The notes: generated by a model not told the origin, from the sequence alone. A DNA stretch of 64,000 nucleotides from Vreelandella zhanjiangensis DSM 21076 (GCF_000377665.1 NZ_KB898649.1:124001-188000), one strand, 5' to 3'; positions 6,965 to 16,654 are shown, numbered from the stretch's first letter. Program-made: numbers and translations.

Positions 6965-9667
6965 TTAACGCTTTCGAGGCGTCTTACGTCGAGTGACGTT
7001 TGCGCTTGGTTTTTTGACCTCAACAGGCTGGTCATCCGCTGCTTTAGCCGTAGGCGTTGAAGCCGGCTTTTGATCATTTGAACCTGCGTCCGCCGGGGTA
7101 GCCTTTGAGGCTTTCTCGGCCGTATCGTTAGCCGAGCCCGGCTTGGCATCCTCTTTCACCACCGCCGGTTCTTCGGGTGCTTTTTTGGTTACCGCGGCCT
7201 TTCTAGCCGCAGGCTTCTTGTCGGCCGTTTTTTTCTCGTCTGGCTTTTTATCGTCAGCGTTTTTACTGACGGTGTTTTTACTGACAGTGTTTTTACTGAC
7301 AGTATTTTTACTGGCAGCGCTTTTATTAACGGGTTGAGCAGCTGGAGCAGGCTCAGCCTTTACCGTCGCTTTAGGCGCAGCTAAAGCGGCAGGTGCTTTG
7401 CTTGGGGCGGGCTTGGCCGGCCGCGCTTTCTCAAACAGCGCTTTGATTTGCCCAAAACGCTCGGCAGCATGTTCTGAAAGCTCGCCGCTTGCGGCAAACA
7501 CGTGCTCCAGATTTTTTATATACCCATCGATAGCGCTACTACTTTCACCGGCTAGAAGCTCAGGCAGGGTATTCAGCGCTTTTTCACGATCAAGTTTTAA
7601 AATAAAGAACTGTTCACGCACTAACCGCTTAAATTCAGAAAGCTTGATCTCTGACTCAAGCTTCGCCCGTGAAGCCCGCAGCCGTTTGAAGTTGCGCTCA
7701 TCTGTTGCGGGAGCACCGCCCAATACATAGATTAAGGAACGCATGATCGCTTCATGAGCGCCGCCCTGCGCAATGCGCTCACGCAACTCGTTCTGGCGAC
7801 GCGCCAAAAAGCGCCGATGCTCAGGTTCAGCACCCGGCCGACGGCGGTGCACATGCGCATCGCCATGAAGCCCAACGGCCGCCTGAAGCAGTGGCTGACC
7901 ATAGACATCCATAAACAAACGCTCTGTACTGCTATCGCGCAGATCACGAAAGGCGTTAAGCGATGCCACAATCTGATCGGAACTCATGATTTCAAACGCT
8001 TTGAAAAGATTGTCCTGACTTATTTCCTGGCGGTTTTTGCGCACCGCTTCTGCCATCACCGGCAGCGGCACGGACAAAGGATTACGATCCGAAAGCAGTT
8101 TGTAGCCCAACCGAATAGGATGCATACGGCGCATTAAACGCGCGCTTTCGGGTGTTATTAGCGCTTGCACCCAAGGCTGGACATATAGCCGGTACAGGCC
8201 TAAATTTATCTCAGAAATCCGTGCAACCGTGGCAAACCGCCGATCATCGTCAGCCTTATGATGCACTTCACGGTCAAGTTCCTCAAAATTACGTGCCTGA
8301 AATTCCAGCAGATAGTCACGCTCATAAAGGGCGGCGTCACTTCCTTCAGACGCCAGGGTAACCTTGGTTTCATATAACCCCGGCGGCATCACGTCGATGT
8401 AGTCCATGTTCGCCGTAAATTCAGAGTGCTCTTTACGCGACACGCTGCCGGATACAAAGATGCCCAAATGCCCGGTGGTATCATGCATGCAGTAAATGAT
8501 GGTTTGATCGTTGGCGATAATATCGTCGGTATCTTCGTATAAATCACGAATCCAGCCCAACGCCTGGGGAGGCGGGGTGATATCGTCACCGCGGGAACAG
8601 AACACCACCACAGGTGAGCGTAAATTGCGTAGATCAATTCGTCGCCCGTCCCGCGTTACCAATTGAGCTGTCGATAAGCGATTACCCACGAATAAATTAT
8701 CAACGATATATTGGATTTCATCACCACCCAGCACCACATGCCCGCCCCACCAGCGCTCAAAATCAAGATAGCGCTGGCTCTCGGTATCTACATTGGCGTA
8801 GAGGTGATACTGCTTTTTCCAATAGGTGTTGGCGGGATTTAAGCGCTCAAAGTTTTGTACCAACCAAGCGCCATCAAATAAGCCGTTACCCATATCGCTG
8901 GTAAATGCCGTGATCCAGCTACCCCCCGTCAAACCGCCGGTATAGCGCATGGGTGCATTGCCGTGCTCGCCCGCCCAGTAAGAGAGCGGTGCCCCCGCGA
9001 TCAGGATAGGTCCAAAAACATCCGGCTCAAGCGCTGCCGCCATCATCAACTGCCAACCGGCCTGACAGTTACCCACCACCATGGGCCTTTCCGTGGTTTC
9101 TGGATGCAGGCTAATCACATGACGTAAAAAAGCCACTTCTGACTCGACGACGTCTTCAACCGTTTGGCCGGGCTCAGGAAAGGGTAGAAAACCGATAAAG
9201 TAGCAGGGGTGCCCAGCTTTTAACGCCACGCCAAGTTCGCTGTCAGGTTTAAAACCGCCAATACCCGGGCCATGCCCTGCACGCGGATCGACAACGACAA
9301 AGGGGCGCTTATGGGGGTCGATGACAGTGCCTTCAGGAGGCAGCACGCGCAGCAATTCATAGTTGGTCGGCTGGGGAAGCGTACGGCCATCCAGCAGCAC
9401 TTCGGTTTTAAAACCCAGCACGCTCGGCTTGGTTTGCTCCATATGTTCCAAATACTGATTGCCGCGCTCACGCATAACGTCCCAGTAAAACACGCTGCGC
9501 TCCACGCTATCCCGCCAATAATCAACAGCGGCGCGCCCAATCCCAAACGGGTCCATTAATGAGGTAAGTGCCTCGCTGCCTGGCAATGAAGTAGAGGAAT
9601 TAGCGGTTTCTCTCCATGCGTTCATTATCGGATTAGCGTTAAGCAAAGGATTGGCGAGAAAATTCAT
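6965..9667 (-). CDS. DUF3141 / PHA-synthase-like alpha/beta hydrolase with Lys-Ala-Pro-rich tail
   Basis: Protein of 900 residues. Residues 1-560 form an alpha/beta-hydrolase region of the DUF3141 type, often annotated as poly(3-hydroxyalkanoate) synthetase. The nucleophile elbow is G-N-Cys201-Q-A-G, the cysteine form used by PHA synthases, with Asp361/362 (SRGDD) and His400 (TGHLGIF) as likely partners. Residues 560-760 are helical. From about 765 the protein is a low-complexity Ala/Lys/Pro tail, like those of PhaF-type phasins and histone H1, and contains four SKNTV-type repeats. It might bind DNA or granule surfaces. It is not the usual PhaC, and polymerase activity is unproven. Start: GGGAG lies six bases upstream. 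It is divergent from a LysR regulator 236 bases away. Confidence 0.85.
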   Translation of the reverse strand: MNFLANPLLNANPIMNAWRETANSSTSLPGSEALTSLMDPFGIGRAAVDYWRDSVERSVFYWDVMRERGNQYLEHMEQTKPSVLGFKTEVLLDGRTLPQPTNYELLRVLPPEGTVIDPHKRPFVVVDPRAGHGPGIGGFKPDSELGVALKAGHPCYFIGFLPFPEPGQTVEDVVESEVAFLRHVISLHPETTERPMVVGNCQAGWQLMMAAALEPDVFGPILIAGAPLSYWAGEHGNAPMRYTGGLTGGSWITAFTSDMGNGLFDGAWLVQNFERLNPANTYWKKQYHLYANVDTESQRYLDFERWWGGHVVLGGDEIQYIVDNLFVGNRLSTAQLVTRDGRRIDLRNLRSPVVVFCSRGDDITPPPQALGWIRDLYEDTDDIIANDQTIIYCMHDTTGHLGIFVSGSVSRKEHSEFTANMDYIDVMPPGLYETKVTLASEGSDAALYERDYLLEFQARNFEELDREVHHKADDDRRFATVARISEINLGLYRLYVQPWVQALITPESARLMRRMHPIRLGYKLLSDRNPLSVPLPVMAEAVRKNRQEISQDNLFKAFEIMSSDQIVASLNAFRDLRDSSTERLFMDVYGQPLLQAAVGLHGDAHVHRRRPGAEPEHRRFLARRQNELRERIAQGGAHEAIMRSLIYVLGGAPATDERNFKRLRASRAKLESEIKLSEFKRLVREQFFILKLDREKALNTLPELLAGESSSAIDGYIKNLEHVFAASGELSEHAAERFGQIKALFEKARPAKPAPSKAPAALAAPKATVKAEPAPAAQPVNKSAASKNTVSKNTVSKNTVSKNADDKKPDEKKTADKKPAARKAAVTKKAPEEPAVVKEDAKPGSANDTAEKASKATPADAGSNDQKPASTPTAKAADDQPVEVKKPSANVTRRKTPRKR
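7261..7320 (-). repeat. Four 15-nt coding repeats in the hydrolase tail
   Basis: Four consecutive 15-base units on the plus strand begin TTTTACTGAC or TTTTACTGGC (7261, 7276, 7291, 7306). They encode the repeated pentapeptide SKNTV on the minus strand. Being a multiple of three, copy changes would lengthen or shorten the tail without breaking the frame. Confidence 0.9.
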
Positions 9668-9903
9668 AGGGTCTCCCTAGGGTGAAGGCGCTGGCGATCA
9701 ACCCAAAAGCCATGATGATGCTGCAATGCAATATAGTCTAGGCCACTCGGCGCCGAACGTCGATGGGTATTCGCGCAACGCCTCAAACTACCCGTATATC
9801 AGGTAGAATTGACTAAACAGTGGTAACATTTTCACTTAGCATTAGCGGCTTATAACGCTAGCTGGACTATTTGACGCCGGAGAGCGGTCTTTCAGAGGTT
9901 GTT

Positions 9904-10890
9904 ATGTCATCCCCTACGCTGCTTAACCGCCTAACGTTTCGACAGCTGCAAGTATTTCAGGCGGTACATCGCCAGCGCTCCTATTCCCGCGCGGCCGAGC
10001 AGTTAGGGCTCACCCAGCCCGCCGTCAGCGCGCAAATACGCCAGCTGGAACAAGCTCTGGGCCAACCACTTTTCAAATATGCCGGTAAAACCCTGCACGT
10101 ATTGCCTGCGGCAGACACGTTGGCATTGTCCACGCGGGAAATCTTTGGGCAGCTCTCTCGACTCCAGATGAATTTGTCGGATATCAACGGCAAGATTACC
10201 GGGCAGCTTAACTTGGCCGCTGTCTCCTCAGCCCAATATATTGTGCCGTACCTGCTGGCGCGTTTTCGCGCAAGCTACCCCGATATTCATGTACGTTTAA
10301 AGGTCTGCAATCGCAGTCAGGCGCTTGAACGTTTGGCCGAGCAGCAGGATGACCTGGTGATTATGGCGATGGTACCCGAGGATGAACGTTTGGCCGTAAT
10401 GCCTATTCTCGATAACGAGCTGGTGGCGGTGGTATGGCCTGAGCACCCGCTGCTGGATATGCTTTCGCCTACGTTGACTGACTTCGCCCGCCACTATGTT
10501 TTGATGCGCGAGCCGGGGTCGGGAGTACGTAACGCCTTTGAACAGCTGGCCGCCTATCAGAAAGTCGCCCTGCCCCACTGCATTGAGCTGGGTACCAACG
10601 AAGCCATCAAGCAAGGCGTAATGGCTCATTTAGGCGTGGCGGTACTGCCGCGTTTAGCCGTGCAGCTGGAGCTTGAGCAAGGGCTTCTGTTTGCCCTGTC
10701 GCTACCTGATTTTCCCATTCGTCGAGCCTGGTGTACGGTTTATCAGCGTGAACGTTTTCCCACGCCCGTGGCCGAACTCTTTTTACGCTTCGTGCGTGAG
10801 CATTTAACCGAGTATCAGCGTCACTTCAAAGGGCCTTCAAGCCCGTTACCGAGTCATGGCGTGGCCTGCTTACCCATGCTTTCAAGCTAA
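9904..10890 (+). CDS. LysR-family regulator, CbbR-like
   Basis: DNA-binding regulator of about 328 residues. An N-terminal winged helix-turn-helix (TFRQLQVFQAV, SRAAEQLGLTQPAVS) is joined to a two-lobed substrate-binding domain from about residue 95. The overall pattern resembles CbbR/CysB-like members more than catabolic ones, but no Calvin-cycle gene is in the window. Start chosen at ATG 9904 with CAGAGG upstream; the frame extends to a TTG at 9871 without a site. It is divergent from the DUF3141 hydrolase gene, which is the natural candidate target under the usual LysR arrangement. The effector is unknown. Confidence 0.88.
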   Translation: MSSPTLLNRLTFRQLQVFQAVHRQRSYSRAAEQLGLTQPAVSAQIRQLEQALGQPLFKYAGKTLHVLPAADTLALSTREIFGQLSRLQMNLSDINGKITGQLNLAAVSSAQYIVPYLLARFRASYPDIHVRLKVCNRSQALERLAEQQDDLVIMAMVPEDERLAVMPILDNELVAVVWPEHPLLDMLSPTLTDFARHYVLMREPGSGVRNAFEQLAAYQKVALPHCIELGTNEAIKQGVMAHLGVAVLPRLAVQLELEQGLLFALSLPDFPIRRAWCTVYQRERFPTPVAELFLRFVREHLTEYQRHFKGPSSPLPSHGVACLPMLSS

Positions 10891-10946
10891 CCCGGCGGTG
10901 TCTTGTTATTCCCCAGTTATGTTACATTACGCCCTACTACCTATGT

Positions 10947-11014
10947 TTAATAAGCAATATGTCTTAATAAGCAATATGCATTAATAAGCAGTGTGTATTG
11001 ATTAGCAACGCATT
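10947..11014. repeat. 17-bp tandem repeat, four copies, upstream of lipA
   Basis: Four head-to-tail 17-base units: TTAATAAGCAATATGTC (10947), TTAATAAGCAATATGCA (10964), TTAATAAGCAGTGTGTA (10981) and a diverged TTGATTAGCAACGCATT (10998). The array ends 90 bases before the lipA start and 57 bases after the LysR stop. It could be a cluster of regulator sites or a slippage-prone spacer. Confidence 0.9.
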
Positions 11015-11103
11015 CGATAGCGTATTAATCGGCATGATTGGGGGGCAAGCGCTTACATTTATGATAAGCCCTGCCTGCCGCACAGTAGAGAGGCTCTATT
11101 CCT

Positions 11104-12156
11104 ATGAGCAATAACCCCACACAGCGTGTTCCCAGCGGCCAGAAATTCCGTAATGAACACGGCACGACGGCGATCAAGGATGGCATGAAGGTGCGCAGTG
11201 CGCAGGCTGAAGCCCCATCGCTTGAACGCAAGCCCAAATGGCTGCGCGCGCAAATCCCCGGTGGCGAGCGCTTTGAAGCCGTTAAGCGTAACGTCGCGGA
11301 GCACCGCCTAAGTACCGTTTGTGCTGAGTCTCACTGCCCTAACATGGGCGAGTGCTGGAGCAATGGAACAGCCACCATCATGTTGATGGGGTCTGTGTGT
11401 ACCCGTGCATGCCGTTTCTGCGCAGTCGATACGGGCAACCCCAAAGGCTGGCTGGATCTTGAAGAGCCCGAAAATACCGCCAAGTCGGTTGAGCTGATGG
11501 GGCTTCGCTATATCGTTTTGACATCGGTTGATCGTGATGATCTCGACGATGGTGGTGCCACCCACTATGCCAGTTGTATCCGTGCTATCAAAGCGCGTAC
11601 GCCAGAAGTCGTCGTTGAAGCCCTGACACCCGATTTCGATGGTGACCAAGCAGCCATTGAGCGCGTTGTAGATTCAGGTCTTGAGGTGTTTGCGCAGAAT
11701 GTTGAAACCGTTGAAAGGCTGACAAGCCGAGTACGCGACCCGCGTGCCGGCTATCGCAAAACGCTGGACGTGCTGGCCTATGCTAAAAAGCATCGTCCGG
11801 ATGTGATTACCAAAACCAGCATCATGCTAGGGCTGGGTGAAACGGACGAAGAGATACTCAAGACGTTCGATGATCTTCGCGAAATTGGCGTTGATATCGT
11901 CACCTTAGGTCAGTATTTACGCCCTACGAAAAACCACCTGCCGGTTGAGCGCTGGGTAAGCCCTGAAGAGTTCGATCGGTATCGTGTCCTGGGCTTGGAA
12001 AAAGGCTTTATGGAAGTACCTTCAGGCCCGCTGGTGCGTTCAAGCTACCGTGCCGACCGAGTGTTCGAAAAGAATAATCTAGGACTTGCCTCTCCGGCCG
12101 CCATTCCGGGCCAAGAGTCTAACCCCAATATTATCCCGGCACTGAATGTAGGCTGA
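11104..12156 (+). CDS. lipA: Lipoyl synthase
   Basis: Radical SAM enzyme of 350 residues that inserts two sulfurs into protein-bound octanoyl groups to make lipoate on the E2 subunits of 2-oxoacid dehydrogenases and on GcvH. It has the auxiliary cluster motif Cys73-x4-Cys78-x5-Cys84 and the radical SAM motif Cys99-x3-Cys103-x2-Cys106 (CTRACRFC). The conserved RSSYRAD near the C terminus supplies the serine ligand to the auxiliary cluster. In E. coli lipA lies near lipB on the same strand; here it is convergent with lipB and has its own upstream region holding a 17-bp repeat array. Confidence 0.97.
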   Translation: MSNNPTQRVPSGQKFRNEHGTTAIKDGMKVRSAQAEAPSLERKPKWLRAQIPGGERFEAVKRNVAEHRLSTVCAESHCPNMGECWSNGTATIMLMGSVCTRACRFCAVDTGNPKGWLDLEEPENTAKSVELMGLRYIVLTSVDRDDLDDGGATHYASCIRAIKARTPEVVVEALTPDFDGDQAAIERVVDSGLEVFAQNVETVERLTSRVRDPRAGYRKTLDVLAYAKKHRPDVITKTSIMLGLGETDEEILKTFDDLREIGVDIVTLGQYLRPTKNHLPVERWVSPEEFDRYRVLGLEKGFMEVPSGPLVRSSYRADRVFEKNNLGLASPAAIPGQESNPNIIPALNVG

Positions 12157-12183
12157 TACGGCGAAGCTAGCATAAGCTTAAAC

Positions 12184-12225
12184 AAAGAGGCCGCCGCGAA
12201 TATTACTTATCGCGGCGGCCTCTTT
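12184..12225. terminator. Bidirectional terminator between lipA and lipB
   Basis: A 16-base inverted repeat, AAAGAGGCCGCCGCGA (12184-12199) with TCGCGGCGGCCTCTTT (12210-12225), encloses a 10-base AT-rich loop and is followed by T residues. The flanking A and T runs suit termination on both strands of the convergent pair. Confidence 0.92.
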
Positions 12226-12281
12226 TTATGCACGCCATCTAACGCCTGCATGAGCTTTGCATCTATACAAGCGGTGCTTCG

Positions 12282-12932
12282 CTAATCGATAACCACTAAC
12301 GCTCGCCTTAGCTGAATGGCTAGTGCATGCGCCAGCTGTTCGCCTACGTCGTGCTCCTTGGGCAGCGTTGCCAAGTCTGCCAGACGAGTGACAGCCATAC
12401 CCGCGTAGCCACAAGGGTTGATACGCTGAAAGGCGGAAAGATCCCCATCCACATTGAGCGCTACGCCGTGATAGCTTGAACCACGCCGAATGCGTAATCC
12501 CAGCGAGGCTATCTTGGCCTCGCCCACCGGGCTCTTTACATACACCCCTGGGGCGTCAGGTCGTGCATGTGCGCTAATGTCGTAATCGGCGAGTAGCGCA
12601 ATCACCGCGTTTTCCAGCGCTGACACCAGTTCCCGCACGCCTATTTTAGCGCGTCGCACGTCAAGCAGAGGATACAGCACCACCTGCCCCGGGCCATGGT
12701 AGGTTACCTGCCCACCACGATCCGTTTGCACGACAGGAATTTCACCCGGCATCAGCAAATGCTCAGGCTTACCTGCCTGACCCTGGGTAAACACTGGATC
12801 GTGCTCTACCAGCCAGAACTGATCGGGTGTATCACTATCGCGCGTATCGGTCAGCGTGCGCATGGCCTCCCACACAGGCAGGTAAGGCCTACGTCCTAAG
12901 CGGTGTAGCTCAATGGGCGAGTCATCGCTCAT
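12282..12932 (-). CDS. lipB: Octanoyl-ACP:protein N-octanoyltransferase
   Basis: Transfers octanoyl groups from acyl carrier protein to the lipoyl-domain lysine, the step before LipA. The protein has 216 residues, the normal length. It shows the family motif [12 protein letters not shown] at 72-83, the catalytic lysine (Lys140 in EAKIASLG) and the acyl-accepting Cys174 in NPCGY. It abuts ybeD exactly (stop at 12933-12935, start at 12932) and is the last gene of the long minus-strand cell-wall operon. Confidence 0.96.
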   Translation of the reverse strand: MSDDSPIELHRLGRRPYLPVWEAMRTLTDTRDSDTPDQFWLVEHDPVFTQGQAGKPEHLLMPGEIPVVQTDRGGQVTYHGPGQVVLYPLLDVRRAKIGVRELVSALENAVIALLADYDISAHARPDAPGVYVKSPVGEAKIASLGLRIRRGSSYHGVALNVDGDLSAFQRINPCGYAGMAVTRLADLATLPKEHDVGEQLAHALAIQLRRALVVID

Positions 12933-13244
12933 TTACACCACCATATGCACACGGCCTGTAGCTTTCAGCTCATCAAACAGCTGGCTTATCTGCTGTTCGC
13001 TGGTCGCATTAATCGTGATACGCACTGACTGAAAACGACCGTTTCGGCTATCGACTACTTCTAGCGTAGATTCATCAAAATCCGGCGCATGGCGCACCAC
13101 GATCTGACAAACACAGGCGGTAAAATCATCAGCGGCATCGCCGACAATTTTCAACGGATAATCGCAGGGAAACGTAATCTTGGGTGGCTCGGTCACTGCC
13201 GGCTGACGCAGATCGCGAAACCCATCGTTGGCACCTTTTTTCAT
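12933..13244 (-). CDS. ybeD: YbeD/DUF493 family protein
   Basis: Small cytoplasmic protein of 103 residues with the DUF493 ferredoxin-like fold (core FPCDYPLKIVG, later VRITINATSEQQI). Its biochemical role is not established. It has long been noted between dacA and lipB in enterobacteria and pseudomonads, and that order is kept here. The fold resembles ACT-like regulatory domains, which hints at a regulatory part, but this is inference. Confidence 0.93.
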   Translation of the reverse strand: MKKGANDGFRDLRQPAVTEPPKITFPCDYPLKIVGDAADDFTACVCQIVVRHAPDFDESTLEVVDSRNGRFQSVRITINATSEQQISQLFDELKATGRVHMVV

Positions 13245-13300
13245 AATTTGCCTTCTACTAAGCGAAACAAGAGGCCTGGGCAGTACCCAGGCCGGGCAGA

Positions 13301-14500
13301 TTAGTCGGTAAATTTAGAAATCAACCCACTGAAAAAGCGCTGAACCTGATCGAATAAGCGCTTGAATAAGCCGCCCTCTTCGACATTTTCAAGCGCGACT
13401 AGCGGGCGTTCACCCACCATTTCTTCACCCAGGTAAACCTCTAATGTGCCTACGTCATCGCCAACCGCAATCGGCGCTTGCAAATCTGCATTGAGGTTAA
13501 GACGGGCACGCAGCTCTTCGCTACGGTTGCGCGGTAACGTCATGTAGACTTCTTCATTGACACCCACGCGCAGCTCATTGATATCACCGCCCCATACGCG
13601 CGGCGTTTCAAGTACTGCGCCACGCTCGTAAAGCTTCATGGTTTCGTAAAAACGAAAACCGTAGCTCAACAATTTCTGAGTTTCCTGGGCTCGCGCCTCA
13701 TCTGAGTTAGTACCCATGACCACGGAAATGAGTCGCATGCCGTCACGTTCGGCAGAAGAGACCAAGCAGTAGCCTGCAGCATCTGTCCAGCCGGTTTTCA
13801 GGCCGTCAACAGATGGATCGCGCCAGAGTAGGCGATTACGGTTAGGCTGATCGATCCCGCCATAAGAGAAGTGACGCTGCGAGTAGATTGCATAGTGCTC
13901 AGGATAATCATTGATGATATGACGTGAAAGTCGCGCCAGGTCATGAGCGGTGGAGTAATGATTATCACTGGGCAGACCCGTGGCATTCTCAAAATGGGTA
14001 TTTTCCATTCCCAGACGAGTCGCATGCTGGTTCATCAAGTCAGCAAAAGGGGCTTCCCCGCCTGCCAGATGCTCGGCCATGGCAACGCTGGAATCGTTAC
14101 CTGACACGATAATAATGCCGTGCAGCAGCTCCTCGACGGGAATCTGGTTGCCCACTTCAATAAACATTTTTGAGCCGCCAGTCCGCCAGGCGTTTTCACT
14201 GACGTTGACCAGATCATCCAATTTAATGGTGCCACGATCCAGCTCACGCTCAACAAGATACGCGGTCATGAGCTTGGTAAGGCTTGCCGGCGCCAAACGC
14301 TCATCCGAGTTATGCTCGGCCAAAACCCGGCCACTATTGGCATCCAGCAAAATCCAGGAGCTGGCAGCAAGCTGCGGTGCGGCTGGAATAATCGTCTGCG
14401 GCTGAGGGATTACCTGGGCCGTTGCAGGCAGCGTAACAGCCGTCATGGCCACAAATAGGCATAGCTTGGCGGAGCGGCGTATCGACTCAAATACATTCAT
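13301..14500 (-). CDS. dacA: D-alanyl-D-alanine carboxypeptidase (PBP5/6 type)
   Basis: Penicillin-binding protein of about 399 residues that trims the terminal D-Ala from peptidoglycan stem peptides in the periplasm. It has a signal peptide (ending LPATAQ), the catalytic SxxK at Ser73-Lys76 (ASLTK), SGN at 133-135 and KTG at 235-237. A C-terminal beta domain is followed by an amphipathic helix (FKRLFDQVQRFFSGLISKF) that anchors it to the outer leaflet of the inner membrane. The start at 14500 is preferred because GTGAG lies at a workable distance; further ATGs upstream at 14509 and 14542 are less well placed. Confidence 0.95.
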   Translation of the reverse strand: MNVFESIRRSAKLCLFVAMTAVTLPATAQVIPQPQTIIPAAPQLAASSWILLDANSGRVLAEHNSDERLAPASLTKLMTAYLVERELDRGTIKLDDLVNVSENAWRTGGSKMFIEVGNQIPVEELLHGIIIVSGNDSSVAMAEHLAGGEAPFADLMNQHATRLGMENTHFENATGLPSDNHYSTAHDLARLSRHIINDYPEHYAIYSQRHFSYGGIDQPNRNRLLWRDPSVDGLKTGWTDAAGYCLVSSAERDGMRLISVVMGTNSDEARAQETQKLLSYGFRFYETMKLYERGAVLETPRVWGGDINELRVGVNEEVYMTLPRNRSEELRARLNLNADLQAPIAVGDDVGTLEVYLGEEMVGERPLVALENVEEGGLFKRLFDQVQRFFSGLISKFTD

Positions 14501-14560
14501 CACTAACATCTCACTTACAAGAAAAATGGCGCTAAGCACCAAAGAGTATAAAAAAGTGAA

Positions 14561-15586
14561 TTATCTCACGATAAAAACTTGAGGGAAGCCCGCTTGACGA
14601 AGCTCTTCACGTGCCTGTGTTTCCTGAGCGGGCCTTACTGGTCCCACTTGAACACGGTGCACGCTTGCATCGCTCATTACACGAACTTCATGGGGCAATT
14701 CGTTTTTCAATCGCTGCTGAAGCTGCTGAGCACCTTCCGCACTACCCAAGGCGGCAATCTGCAGGTAAATAGCCCCCGTAGCGCCGCTCTCAGACCCAGC
14801 ACTTGAAGCTGCAGGTGCTGCAGCGGAGGCCGACTGAGGCGCTACTGGAACGCTTTGCGCAGCAACGGGCGCTGCCGATGCTACAGCCGTTGGCTGGGCG
14901 GCTGGCGCTCTGGCAGCTGGCACTGCATTAGCGGACGCTCTGCCCCGTTCGGCTAGCCAGCGCTCCGGGTCAACCGCTTCAACCCTGACCCGCCCGGTGC
15001 CGTTATCCAATATACCTAATCGCGCAGCGGCAGCGTAAGAAAGATCAATTTCCCTGTCGCTATGAAAAGGGCCTCGATCATTAACCCGCACAATCACTGA
15101 CTGACCGCTGTCCAGGCTGGTAACACGCGCAAAAGTAGGCAGCGGCAGCGAACGGTGTGCCGCCGACATTTTGTACATATCGTAAATCTCACCGTTGGAG
15201 GTTGCATAGCCATGGAATTTTTCTCCATACCAAGAGGCGGTGCCCTGCTTGGCATATCCTCTGGAATCAGGCATTACATGATACGTTTCCCCCCACACCT
15301 CGTAGGACGGACGATTACCCGCCCGCGAAGGTGCTTCAATACGCGGCTCAGCATCCGGCACCTTAGACACATCCGGTGGTTCAACCGGATAGGCATCGCC
15401 ATTCATGGCGTAACGCCCACCGCCACTACTGCTGTTACTGTTGCTGCTGGCTGCTGGTGCCGAGGGCTGCGCCTGTGCGGGCGTATTATCCACACGCTGA
15501 GCTTCACGGCTTGCACAGCCACTTATTAAAGCAACAAGGGCAATCGCACCGCCCATTCGCCAAGTCACTGCTTGCAACATTTTCAT
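14561..15586 (-). CDS. rlpA: Septal-ring lytic transglycosylase RlpA, lipoprotein
   Basis: Outer-membrane lipoprotein of 341 residues. The lipobox ISGC puts the lipid on Cys24. A double-psi beta-barrel domain at about 115-205 includes GTASWYGEKFHG and VNDRGPFHSDREIDLS, which hold the catalytic residues of RlpA-type transglycosylases acting on naked glycan strands. A long Ala/Pro/Ser linker leads to a C-terminal SPOR domain (about 265-341) that binds denuded septal glycans. Its start overlaps the mltB stop by four bases (ATGA). Location in the mrdA-rodA-dacA cluster matches other gammaproteobacteria. Confidence 0.94.
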   Translation of the reverse strand: MKMLQAVTWRMGGAIALVALISGCASREAQRVDNTPAQAQPSAPAASSNSNSSSGGGRYAMNGDAYPVEPPDVSKVPDAEPRIEAPSRAGNRPSYEVWGETYHVMPDSRGYAKQGTASWYGEKFHGYATSNGEIYDMYKMSAAHRSLPLPTFARVTSLDSGQSVIVRVNDRGPFHSDREIDLSYAAAARLGILDNGTGRVRVEAVDPERWLAERGRASANAVPAARAPAAQPTAVASAAPVAAQSVPVAPQSASAAAPAASSAGSESGATGAIYLQIAALGSAEGAQQLQQRLKNELPHEVRVMSDASVHRVQVGPVRPAQETQAREELRQAGFPQVFIVR

Positions 15587-16611
15587 CCCTGTTCCTCAGC
15601 CTGATTTTGAATGGCCTCGGCAAGCTCCGTAACGGCCATGGCATACAGGTGGCTGTGGTTATAGCGAGTAATCACATAAAAATTGTTCTCGCCCAGCCGG
15701 TAACGCATGCGCCCGTCGTCCATTTCAAATACCAGCGGTATCACCGGCAGTGAGCCATCAAGTACTTGCTGAGATTCAACGCCCTCGGCGGCGGCATCAG
15801 CGACGGTTATATTCGGTGCTGACGTTTGGTTAAACGTCAATGTTTCCGGCGCTTCGTCCGGCCCACTCGCTTCGTGATAGATTGCGCCATCACGCTGCCA
15901 GCCATGTACGGCAAAATAATTAGCTACGCTGCCGATGGCATCAACCGGGTTTTCCCACAAATCACGCAGGCCATCATCGTCAAAATCGACCGCATATGCC
16001 TGATAACTGGTGGGGATAAACTGCGGGTAACCCATCGCGCCTGCGTACGAACCATAAAGCTCGGCAGGGTCGACCTGCTGCTCATAGGCGATTTGTAAAA
16101 ATGCCGCCAACTCACCGCGGAAAAAATCCCCACGACTGGGGTGATAAAACGCTAGCGTAGCCAGTGAATCAAGCACCCGGTGCCGCCCTTTATGGCGGCC
16201 ATAATATGTTTCTACGCCGATAATGGCGGTAATAACATTACCCGGCACCCCATACACATCCTCTGCACGGGCCAGCGTATCAGCGTGGGTCTGCATAAAC
16301 GCAGCGCCTTCTTCAATGCGCTGCTGGGTAAGGAATATATCGCGATACTCATACCAGCGTAAGCGGCGCTCAGCCGCACCCTCCATGGCATCCAGCACTT
16401 CTTGGGAATACGCTGCGTGCGAAAAAGCATCGCGAAGCCAAGCTTCTGGTATGCCTTGGGCGATTAACTCATCTACCAATACCTGGGTGCGTTCATTTTT
16501 TTGCAGGTCTACCGCTTCCGCCGGTTGTTCCTCAGCGAATGCAGCAGGCATCGAACACGCAATCAGCGCGGCGACAAGGTAACTGCCAGCTTTATTCCGG
16601 GCCCTTTTCAT
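15583..16611 (-). CDS. mltB: Membrane-bound lytic murein transglycosylase B
   Basis: Periplasmic transglycosylase of about 342 residues that cleaves peptidoglycan glycan strands with formation of 1,6-anhydro ends. The catalytic glutamate is Glu134 in GVETYYGRHKG; substrate-site motifs GAMGYPQFIPTSY and GSVANYFAVHGW follow. The N terminus is a Sec signal with an AFA cleavage site (near residue 26) and shows no lipobox Cys at that site, so it may be soluble (SltB-like) rather than lipid-anchored. The start at 16611 has AAAGGAG upstream; in-frame codons up to 16683 overlap rodA and are disfavoured. Confidence 0.92.
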   Translation of the reverse strand: MKRARNKAGSYLVAALIACSMPAAFAEEQPAEAVDLQKNERTQVLVDELIAQGIPEAWLRDAFSHAAYSQEVLDAMEGAAERRLRWYEYRDIFLTQQRIEEGAAFMQTHADTLARAEDVYGVPGNVITAIIGVETYYGRHKGRHRVLDSLATLAFYHPSRGDFFRGELAAFLQIAYEQQVDPAELYGSYAGAMGYPQFIPTSYQAYAVDFDDDGLRDLWENPVDAIGSVANYFAVHGWQRDGAIYHEASGPDEAPETLTFNQTSAPNITVADAAAEGVESQQVLDGSLPVIPLVFEMDDGRMRYRLGENNFYVITRYNHSHLYAMAVTELAEAIQNQAEEQG

Positions 16612-16654
16612 CAACTCACCACTCCTTTGAAAACGCACCGCCCTGACTGAAATA

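Noticed and set aside
6965..7400. Frameshift artefact producing the long tail of the PHA-synthase-like protein
   Set aside because: The tail keeps coherent Lys/Ala/Pro composition and a regular SKNTV repeat up to a stop followed by a good terminator, as expected of a real coding end.
10946..11014. CRISPR array or replication-origin iterons
   Set aside because: Units are 17 bp, directly adjacent without spacers, and no cas, rep or dnaA-type gene is near.
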